5,541 bases of DNA from the NCBI GenBank assembly GCA_017940445.1, contig JAGAYQ010000409.1, forward strand, positions 1-5,541. Reading direction: 5' to 3'. Below the pieces are notes generated by a model. It was given only the letters and a program-made list of their open reading frames with translations, had not been told where the DNA came from and did no database searches. The translations under genes were made by a program, and so were the position numbers. Shown piece by piece: positions 1 to 5,305 of the stretch; the stretch's first letter is position 1; each line of letters begins with the position of its first letter. This stretch comes from Pyramidobacter sp. (lineage in GTDB: Bacteria; Synergistota; Synergistia; Synergistales; Dethiosulfovibrionaceae).

Positions 1-92
1 CCGGCCACAACCCCGATCTGATATTTTTCGATCACGGCAGCGGCCCAGGATGTGTCGCATTCATACGTGTACTTTCCCTTACCGTAGCTCAT
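1..92 (-). CDS. Probable NHL-repeat beta-propeller protein, peptidyl-alpha-hydroxyglycine amidating lyase-like (N-terminal fragment)
   Basis: This is the second gene of the dehydrogenase unit, cut off by the left edge after 30 complete codons. The ATG at 92-90 follows a good Shine-Dalgarno sequence at 102-109 with a 9-base spacer. The protein begins MSYGKGKYTYE, then has a Trp (residue 16) and a hydrophobic stretch ending IGVVAG. From memory, this matches the opening of bacterial NHL-repeat proteins annotated as peptidylamidoglycolate lyase-like, which start with a Gly/Lys-rich 'YGxGxYTYE' segment, a Trp and then 'GxVAGVAVD' entering the first propeller blade. There is no signal peptide, so a cytoplasmic location is likely. 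Animal relatives split peptidyl-alpha-hydroxyglycine into an amide and glyoxylate, but the bacterial substrate is generally unknown. The blades and any catalytic residues lie outside the window, so the family call rests on about 30 residues and could be wrong. Confidence 0.5.
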   Translation of the reverse strand, partial: MSYGKGKYTYECDTSWAAAVIEKYQIGVVA

Positions 93-101
93 AGAATTTC
101 A

Positions 102-109
102 CTCCTCTC
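102..109 (-). promoter_or_regulatory. Ribosome binding site of the NHL-repeat gene
   Basis: The minus strand reads GAGAGGAG here, 9 bases before the ATG at 92. It lies in the 18-base gap after the dehydrogenase stop codon (113-111). It shows that the left-edge reading frame is a real gene start and that both genes sit on one transcript. Confidence 0.75.
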
Positions 110-110
110 T

Positions 111-1109
111 TTATTTCCGGGAAGGGGCCCCGCGGCGTACAATCACAAAGCGCTCGTCAACAGGCTCGCCCTTTTCGAACTTGACGATGCAGTCATAGAC
201 GTGCTGCACGCGCGGCGGGATATTTTCAAACACGGCCCCTCCGCCGTGACTGGTCAGAACCACATTGTCGAGCTTAAACAGAGGGTTATCCGGCGCAGGC
301 GGCTCAGGATCAAACGTATCAAGTCCGGCTCCGCGAATGCGGCGGTTTTTCAGTGCATCAACAAGCGCCGCTTCATCAACGATCGCGCCGCGTGCAGTAT
401 TGACAAGGATGGCATCAGGCTTCATCAACGCGATCTTTTCCGCATTGATGATATGGCGCGTGCTGTCGAGCAGAGGCAGATGAAGCGAAATAATGTCGGC
501 CTCGCGCAGAACATCGTCCATCGGCAGATACTCCGCCCCAAGCGCACGCTCCACTTCGGCAGACGCACGGCGTACGTCAAAATAGATGACGCGCTCAGCC
601 TTCATGCCGTAAGCCAGCTCGCAAAGCCGGCGGCCGATGTTGCCAAAGCCGAGGATGCCGACGGTCTTGCCATAAAGGCTGATGCACTGATCGCGCATTT
701 CGGTCTTCAGCCAGCGTCCCTGCCGCAGCGCGTGATCGACATACAGCAATTTTCGGTTGAGAGCAAGAATATGCAGAATGACCATCTCGGCGACTGCAGC
801 CGCATTGAAGCCGACGCCATTTTGCAGCGCGATGTTCAGTTCCTTGAGCAGATCGAGGTCATACGAGTCGTACCCGGCTCCCCAGAGCTGGATCAGCTTC
901 GCTTTTTTAGCGGCGCGCACATATTCCTCAGTCATCTTGATCCCGTTCGGGGCAATATAATCAGCTTCAGCCAGTAGGCGAAGATGTTCTTCTTTGTCAT
1001 TTTTCGACTGCACAAACATCAGCTCAAAGCCCTCTGGAGCCTGATCGCGCATGATCTTCTTCACTTTATCAGAAAAGATTCCCAGCCAAAGGATTTTTGG
1101 ACAAGACAT
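111..1109 (-). CDS. NAD-dependent D-2-hydroxyacid dehydrogenase
   Basis: This cytoplasmic oxidoreductase of the D-isomer 2-hydroxyacid dehydrogenase family (SerA, glyoxylate/hydroxypyruvate reductase, D-lactate dehydrogenase relatives) interconverts a 2-oxoacid and a D-2-hydroxyacid. At 332 aa it has the usual length. The split substrate domain covers about residues 1-110 and 295-332, and the Rossmann domain about 112-290. Visible motifs are AVAE (105-108), the dinucleotide loop GFGNIG (154-159), Asp178 after the second strand (favouring NAD over NADP), NTARG with catalytic Arg240, DTFDPEPP with catalytic Glu269, and TSHGGG with catalytic His288. The triad is therefore complete. The ATG at 1109 is chosen because GGGAGG lies 7 bases upstream (1117-1122) and the protein begins at the normal family N-terminus. 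It is first in a unit with the NHL-repeat gene and divergent from the LysR gene, its likely regulator. Substrate is not readable; glyoxylate, hydroxypyruvate or another short 2-oxoacid are all possible. There is no C-terminal ACT domain, which argues against a long-form SerA. Confidence 0.93.
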   Translation of the reverse strand: MSCPKILWLGIFSDKVKKIMRDQAPEGFELMFVQSKNDKEEHLRLLAEADYIAPNGIKMTEEYVRAAKKAKLIQLWGAGYDSYDLDLLKELNIALQNGVGFNAAAVAEMVILHILALNRKLLYVDHALRQGRWLKTEMRDQCISLYGKTVGILGFGNIGRRLCELAYGMKAERVIYFDVRRASAEVERALGAEYLPMDDVLREADIISLHLPLLDSTRHIINAEKIALMKPDAILVNTARGAIVDEAALVDALKNRRIRGAGLDTFDPEPPAPDNPLFKLDNVVLTSHGGGAVFENIPPRVQHVYDCIVKFEKGEPVDERFVIVRRGAPSRK

Positions 1110-1116
1110 TTTAATT

Positions 1117-1122
1117 CCTCCC
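1117..1122 (-). promoter_or_regulatory. Ribosome binding site that fixes the dehydrogenase start
   Basis: GGGAGG on the minus strand, followed by AATT and an A-rich spacer of 7 bases in total before the ATG at 1109-1107. The open frame continues upstream to about 1553, but that extension would run antisense through the LysR gene and has no family resemblance, so this site marks the true start. Confidence 0.8.
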
Positions 1123-1127
1123 GCGCG

Positions 1128-1155
1128 TGTGATAGCACAAAATCTGCTGTTCACA
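1128..1155. repeat. Interrupted 28-base dyad in the dehydrogenase leader
   Basis: Read on the plus strand, the arms are TGTGA (1128-1132) and TCACA (1151-1155), enclosing a second pair AGCA (1134-1137) and TGCT (1145-1148) around a 7-base centre. This gives nine paired positions with a small internal asymmetry (one base on one side, two on the other). It lies between the candidate dehydrogenase -10 box and its ribosome binding site, ending 5 bases before the latter. It could be a protein-binding operator or a hairpin in the mRNA leader. Dyads of this strength can also occur by chance in a 157-base gap. Confidence 0.4.
1133..1141 (+). repeat. Direct repeat TAGCACAAA, copy 1
   Basis: Exact 9-base copy of the sequence at 1222-1230. 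This copy overlaps one half of the 28-base dyad in the dehydrogenase leader. It may be part of a regulator recognition site, but function is not shown by the sequence. Confidence 0.4.
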
Positions 1156-1168
1156 TCATAAATGACGC

Positions 1169-1197
1169 TTGCGAAATTATAAAACAAGTTATATCCT
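1169..1197 (+). promoter_or_regulatory. Candidate promoter of the LysR-type regulator gene
   Basis: TTGCGA (1169-1174) and TATCCT (1192-1197) are separated by 17 bases, each matching four of six consensus positions. Transcription would start near 1204, giving a leader of about 62 bases. It occupies the same DNA as the minus-strand -10 box, so the two polymerases would compete and a bound LysR protein could repress its own gene, as is usual for the family. The match is modest and could be coincidental. Confidence 0.35.
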
Positions 1198-1203
1198 TGA
1201 AAT
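1176..1203 (-). promoter_or_regulatory. Candidate promoter of the dehydrogenase operon
   Basis: On the minus strand there is a perfect TATAAT at 1181-1176. The best upstream match at 16 bases spacing is ATTTCA (1203-1198), only three of six to TTGACA. A perfect -10 with a poor -35 is what one expects of a promoter that needs an activator, which fits control by the divergent LysR protein. Transcription would start near 1169, leaving a leader of about 60 bases that contains the 28-base dyad. This is a reading of hexamers only. Confidence 0.45.
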
Positions 1204-1221
1204 GCCACAGGGGAAAAAATG

Positions 1222-1230
1222 TAGCACAAA
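1222..1230 (+). repeat. Direct repeat TAGCACAAA, copy 2
   Basis: Exact 9-base copy of 1133-1141, placed 89 bases away. It lies about 55-60 bases upstream of the inferred dehydrogenase start point, close to where LysR-type activators usually place their primary recognition site (around -65). Related GCCACA words lie at 1204-1209 and 1237-1242. Confidence 0.4.
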
Positions 1231-1253
1231 CGAAACGCCACAAAAAACGCCTT

Positions 1254-1258
1254 GGAGG
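1254..1258 (+). promoter_or_regulatory. Ribosome binding site that fixes the LysR start
   Basis: GGAGG followed by an 8-base spacer and the ATG at 1267. It decides between that ATG and an in-frame TTG at 1252, which overlaps the start of the Shine-Dalgarno sequence itself and so cannot be served by it. Confidence 0.8.
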
Positions 1259-1266
1259 ATCGGGTT

Positions 1267-2196
1267 ATGAATCTCATCAGTTTCAGGTATTTTCTGGCAG
1301 CTTCGGAGAAAATGAACTTCACACATGCTGCTAAAAGCCTGCATATAACGCAGCAGAGCCTCAGCGAGCATATCAAACGGCTCGAAGAGGAGTATCGCGT
1401 AAAGCTTTTTGACCGCTCGCCAGCGCTGCGTCTGACCGACGCCGGACAGCAACTGCGGCGGTACGCACTTGAAGCCCTTGATCTTGACCACCGGATTGCC
1501 AATATGATGTCGGATATTGCCGAAGAAAAAAAAGGCTCCGTTTCATTAGGCATGAGAGCATTTTACGGCCGCATCCTGCTTCCGGAGCTCATTCCCCGAT
1601 TCAATCAGCAGCATCCGGGCATCCAGCTCCACGTTTCTCTCGGACGCTCTCAGGAACTTGCCGGGCAGCTGCTGGCAGGACAGCTTGACGTCGCCCTGCT
1701 GATAAGTCCATACGCCGAAAACGGAAATTTTACAAACGCTCCGTTCCTTTCTGAGCGCTACTGTCTCGTTATACCGGAAAATCTCCTCAAGCAGCACTTC
1801 AATCTGACGGAAGCAGACATCGCAAAAGGAAAGACACCCGACTGGAACAGCCTGGAAAAAGTCCCGTTCATCTTTTACAAAAGCGGCGCCACTCGCGAAT
1901 GCACAGAACGTTTCCTGCTTTCGTGCGGCTGCCGACACCCCAATATCCTCATCGAGACCGGTAACACGGAGATCCAGATGATCCTCTGCGCTTCCGGCTG
2001 CGGGATTACCGTAACCTATGACCGCTTATGGCGCTATTACGAAAAAAAGCGCCAGGACGGACCGCACCTCATCTCCCTTCCGCTTACCTCTTTTACTGCA
2101 AATGGGACCGTCATCAGTTATCTGACGCGGCGCAGTTTAAATCAAGCCGCGCAAACTTTGCTGAGCTTCCTGCAGGAAGCTGCAGCGTATCTGTAA
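1267..2196 (+). CDS. LysR-type transcriptional regulator
   Basis: At 309 aa it is a full-length LysR-family DNA-binding regulator. Residues 1-60 form the winged helix-turn-helix: FRYFLAASEKMNFTHAA, then the recognition helix region ITQQSLSEHIKRLEEE, then LFDRSPALRLTDAG for the wing, all close to the family consensus. A linker helix (about 61-90) leads to the periplasmic-binding-protein-like effector domain, whose first lobe begins at SVSLGM (91-96), with LLPELIPRFNQQHPGI and the typical 'LLAGQLDVALLI' strand near residues 135-146. Effector-domain cysteines cluster at 212, 220, 222, 241 and 245, which is unusual but not diagnostic. The gene is divergent from the dehydrogenase operon across 157 bases, so that operon is the likely target and its substrate or product the likely inducer. 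It is followed by a strong terminator and is probably monocistronic. By eye it is less GC-rich than the efflux genes to its right. Confidence 0.95.
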   Translation: MNLISFRYFLAASEKMNFTHAAKSLHITQQSLSEHIKRLEEEYRVKLFDRSPALRLTDAGQQLRRYALEALDLDHRIANMMSDIAEEKKGSVSLGMRAFYGRILLPELIPRFNQQHPGIQLHVSLGRSQELAGQLLAGQLDVALLISPYAENGNFTNAPFLSERYCLVIPENLLKQHFNLTEADIAKGKTPDWNSLEKVPFIFYKSGATRECTERFLLSCGCRHPNILIETGNTEIQMILCASGCGITVTYDRLWRYYEKKRQDGPHLISLPLTSFTANGTVISYLTRRSLNQAAQTLLSFLQEAAAYL

Positions 2197-2208
2197 CGCT
2201 TGCCGCAC

Positions 2209-2268
2209 AAAAAAGCCCGCGGCGGAGGCTCGGAAAAATTTTTCCGGCTTCCGCCGCGGGCTTTTTTT
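2209..2268. terminator. Bidirectional intrinsic terminator between convergent genes
   Basis: A long, nearly perfect hairpin: an A6 tract (2209-2214), a GC-rich arm 2215-2229, an inner arm 2231-2238, then the complementary halves 2239-2248 and 2249-2261, and a T7 tract (2262-2268). Imperfections are one bulged T (2230) and one G-T pair (2227/2249), which becomes a C-A mismatch in the opposite transcript. The T7 terminates the LysR transcript on the plus strand; the A6 tract gives U6 for the efflux operon on the minus strand, whose stop codon is only 5 bases from the T-tract. The stem is thus used from both sides in the 76-base gap. Confidence 0.92.
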
Positions 2269-2272
2269 GCGG

Positions 2273-5200
2273 TTACTTTTTCGGGCAGGGCACGTGATAG
2301 ACCATCGCCGTCAGCACGGGGATGACGATCAGCGTCAGCACCGTGCTCACTGTCAGACCGGCCATGATCGTCACCGCCATGGGACCGAACATCAGGTCGG
2401 GGATCAGCGGGATCATGCCAAGAACGGTCGTGATCGCCGACATGCTGACGGGACGCAGGCGGCCGACGCCGTCCTCGACGATCGCCTCATAGCGGTCGCG
2501 GCCGGCGGCAAAGTCGACGCTGACCTGGTCGAGCAGCACGATCGAGTTTTTGGCTAACATTCCGACCAGGCTGAGCAGGCCGACGATCGCCAAAAAGCTG
2601 ACGGACATTCCGGCGATCGCCAGTCCGGCAACGACGCCGATGAGGATCAGCGGCAGCGACGCAAAGATGATCAGCGGCTGGCGCAGTCCGTTGAACAGGA
2701 ACACCATGACGGTGAACATGAGCACGAGCGCAGGAGCAAACGCCACTTTCATCGAGTCCAGCGACTCGTTCGACAGTTCCTGCTCACCGCCCCAGTCGAT
2801 CGAGTAGCCGACAGGCAGCGGGATGGCTTCGATGAGCGGGCGCACGCGGCGGAGCATCGCGTCAGCGTTGCTCCCCAGCACCGTGTCGGTGGCCGCAGTG
2901 AGCACGCGCGAGCGGTCGCGGCGCATGATGAGGTTGTCCTCAAAGCGGGTGTCGAGCGAGGCGATCACCGTCCCCAGCGGTACTGTCGCGTTCGCCGTCG
3001 GAGCCCAGATGGGGAACGACTTGAGCCGGTCCATGCGGTAACGCTCGCCAGGCTCAACGACAGCCAGGATGGGCAGCGTCTTGTCGCCGTCGCGGTAGCC
3101 GCCGATCGGCAGCCCCGTCGTCGCGATGAGGATGTCCTGATTGATCATCGGACGGGTCAGCCCAAGATTGCGCATCTGGTCCTTCATCACGCGGGGACGG
3201 ATCACCTCGACCGGCGTCCTCCAGTCAAGTCGCGCGAACTTATGCGACGGGTCGGCCTCAAAGATGGATTTGGCCTTTTCAGCCAGCTCTCGCAGTGTCG
3301 CGGAATCTGTGCCGTAGAACCGCGCTTCGAGCCTCGGCGTCATGCCGCTGCCCTTGGAGAACGGCTTGCAGATGCCGCTCACGCCGGGCATCGCCTCGTC
3401 GATATGCTTCTGCGTCTTCAGCAGGACCGAGCGCATGTCGCGAAAGTCTTTCGTCTCGACGAGCAGCTGCGAAAAAGCCGTGTTCGGATCGGGGGGCGAA
3501 TAGGTGAGCATGAAGCGCAGCGAGCCGCCGCCGATGAAGTCGGTGACGTTTTTCACCTCGGGCATGGCGCGCAGATAGCTTTCCAGCTCCACAGCCGAGG
3601 CGCGTGTCGCCTCGAGCGACCTGCCCTCCGTGCCCCAGAGGTCGACCGTGTAATAGGCCGTGTTGGCATCGGGGAAAAACGACTGTTCCAGGCGCGTAAA
3701 GCCCCAGACTGAAGCCGCAAACACCGCAAGAGTCGCTGCTGCCGTCAGCAGACGGTGCCGGAGACAGGCTTCCAGCAGCCAGCGATAAGCGCGGAACAGC
3801 GGCTTGTTGTACGGGTCCACATCCGCCTTGCCAGGCTTGAGCATCAGCGAGCCGAACACCGGCGTGGCTGTGAGCGCCATCACCCAGCTGAACGACATCG
3901 AGATGGCGACCACCTGATACAGCGAACGGCAGTACTCGCCTGCCTGCGCCTGCGAGAAGCCGATGGGAGCAAAGGCCAGGATGGCGATGAACGTGCCGCC
4001 GAGCATGGCCCACTTGGCCCCTTCCACTGAGTCGTCAGCAGCGTCCTCGATCGCCTGGCCGCGCTCGACGCCGACCAGCATCCCCTCCGAGACGACGATG
4101 GCGTTGTCAACCAGCGAGCCGAGCGCGATGATCAGCGCCGCGAGCGAGACCATCTGAAGGAAGATGCCGCATGCGTTCATGATCGCGATCGTGCCCGCCA
4201 CCGTGAGCAGCAGCACGATGCCGATCAGCAGCCCGGTCCGAAGTCCCATGAACACCAGCAGGACGCCGACGACGATCGCCAGCGACTCGGCAAGATTGAC
4301 GATGAAATCGTTGATCGACTTGGTGACCTGGTCGGACTGCATGTAGATCTCTTCCAGCTCCATACCGATGGGACGATGCACCTCAAGACCGCGCAGGCAT
4401 TTCGTCACAGCCTCGCCCATCTCCACGACGTTGCCGCCGGGGACGGTAGCGATGCCAAGGCCCAGTGCGGGTCGGCCGTTGAAGCGCAGCATGAACGTCT
4501 GCGGATCGGCGAAGTCGCGCCGCACCGTCGCCACCTCGCGCAGGCGCACCAGCTTGCCGCCCGCGCCGCCGATGACAAGATCACCGATATCGTCGACCGT
4601 GGTGATGGAGCTTGTGGGCGAGACGCGCACAAAGCGTGTCCCCTGCAGTGTGCTGCCGACGGCCGACAGCGTGTTCTGCTGATTGAGCACCTGGATGATC
4701 GCCTGCGGCGAGATGCCCAGCGACGAAAGGCGGTTCGTCGAAAACTCGACATAGACACACTCCGACTGCTCGCCGAGGACCTTCACGCTGGCCACGTTCG
4801 GCACAAGGACCAGCTGCTTTTTGAGAAAATCAGCGTAGTCCCACAGCTCCTTCATCGTGTAGCCGTCACCGATGAGCGCGTAATACTGCCCGTACACGTC
4901 GCCGAAATCGTTGTTGATCATGACCGTGCATCCGGCGGGCATGTACGGCTGCACGTCGACCAGCTTCTGCCGCAGCACGTCCCAGATCTGCGGCAGGTAA
5001 GCCGAGGTGTATTTGTCCTTGATGTCGACGTAGATGATCGCCATGCCGGGCATGCAGTGCGAACGGATGTGCTTGATCTCGCCCATCGCCTGCACGGCGT
5101 CTTCGATGCGGCTGGCGACCTCGCTTTCTACTTCATAGGCGGTCGCTCCAGGATAAACGGCCGTGACGACAGCTGTCTTGATCGTGAATGTGGGGTCCTC

Positions 5201-5305
5201 CAGCTTGCCGATGCGGAAATAGGCAAACACCCCTGCCACAGCGACCAGCAGGCAGAGGAACAGTACCACAAGACGGCGCTCGATGCTTGCACGCGCGATC
5301 TTCAT
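2273..5305 (-). CDS. RND-family efflux transporter, inner-membrane permease subunit (HAE-type, TriC-like)
   Basis: A 1010-aa proton-driven inner-membrane exporter that works as a trimer with a periplasmic adaptor and an outer-membrane channel. Numbering from the ATG, transmembrane segments lie near 12-30, 337-355, 357-377, 384-406, 432-454, 462-489, 518-537, 854-873, 877-898, 902-926, 951-971 and 974-1002, with two large periplasmic loops (about 31-336 and 538-853): the duplicated 12-helix RND plan, full length. The opening 'RIGKLEDPTFTIK...YPGAT' (31-54) resembles TriC-type drug and organic-compound pumps. Proton-relay residues aligned to AcrB: D407 is Asp400, D408 is Asn401 (LVDNAIVV), K940 is Lys919 (GMLAKNSIV), R971 is Arg949, T978 is Ser956. 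The Asn is notable but I believe common in this subfamily. It lacks the CusA-type MVDAAIVM motif, so metal export is unlikely. It overlaps the adaptor stop (TGATG); a GTG one codon earlier (5308) is the alternative start. Substrate is unknown. Confidence 0.95.
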   Translation of the reverse strand: MKIARASIERRLVVLFLCLLVAVAGVFAYFRIGKLEDPTFTIKTAVVTAVYPGATAYEVESEVASRIEDAVQAMGEIKHIRSHCMPGMAIIYVDIKDKYTSAYLPQIWDVLRQKLVDVQPYMPAGCTVMINNDFGDVYGQYYALIGDGYTMKELWDYADFLKKQLVLVPNVASVKVLGEQSECVYVEFSTNRLSSLGISPQAIIQVLNQQNTLSAVGSTLQGTRFVRVSPTSSITTVDDIGDLVIGGAGGKLVRLREVATVRRDFADPQTFMLRFNGRPALGLGIATVPGGNVVEMGEAVTKCLRGLEVHRPIGMELEEIYMQSDQVTKSINDFIVNLAESLAIVVGVLLVFMGLRTGLLIGIVLLLTVAGTIAIMNACGIFLQMVSLAALIIALGSLVDNAIVVSEGMLVGVERGQAIEDAADDSVEGAKWAMLGGTFIAILAFAPIGFSQAQAGEYCRSLYQVVAISMSFSWVMALTATPVFGSLMLKPGKADVDPYNKPLFRAYRWLLEACLRHRLLTAAATLAVFAASVWGFTRLEQSFFPDANTAYYTVDLWGTEGRSLEATRASAVELESYLRAMPEVKNVTDFIGGGSLRFMLTYSPPDPNTAFSQLLVETKDFRDMRSVLLKTQKHIDEAMPGVSGICKPFSKGSGMTPRLEARFYGTDSATLRELAEKAKSIFEADPSHKFARLDWRTPVEVIRPRVMKDQMRNLGLTRPMINQDILIATTGLPIGGYRDGDKTLPILAVVEPGERYRMDRLKSFPIWAPTANATVPLGTVIASLDTRFEDNLIMRRDRSRVLTAATDTVLGSNADAMLRRVRPLIEAIPLPVGYSIDWGGEQELSNESLDSMKVAFAPALVLMFTVMVFLFNGLRQPLIIFASLPLILIGVVAGLAIAGMSVSFLAIVGLLSLVGMLAKNSIVLLDQVSVDFAAGRDRYEAIVEDGVGRLRPVSMSAITTVLGMIPLIPDLMFGPMAVTIMAGLTVSTVLTLIVIPVLTAMVYHVPCPKK

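Noticed and set aside
201..977. Plus-strand open frame (258 codons) antisense to the dehydrogenase
   Set aside because: It has no recognisable domain, and the opposite strand carries a complete catalytic triad and NAD-binding motif.
1128..1155. CRP-type site from the TGTGA and TCACA words
   Set aside because: The two half-sites are 18 bases apart, whereas CRP needs a 6-base spacer.
1252..1266. TTG at 1252 as the LysR start
   Set aside because: The TTG overlaps the Shine-Dalgarno sequence that serves the ATG at 1267, and the LysR family begins at MNLISF.
1110..1553. N-terminal extension of the dehydrogenase reading frame on the minus strand
   Set aside because: It runs antisense through the start of the LysR gene, shows no family resemblance, and the ATG at 1109 has its own strong ribosome binding site at the normal family N-terminus.
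3279..4013. Minus-strand open frame in another frame inside the permease gene
   Set aside because: A frame-shifted shadow of the RND gene, whose own frame is intact across the whole interval.
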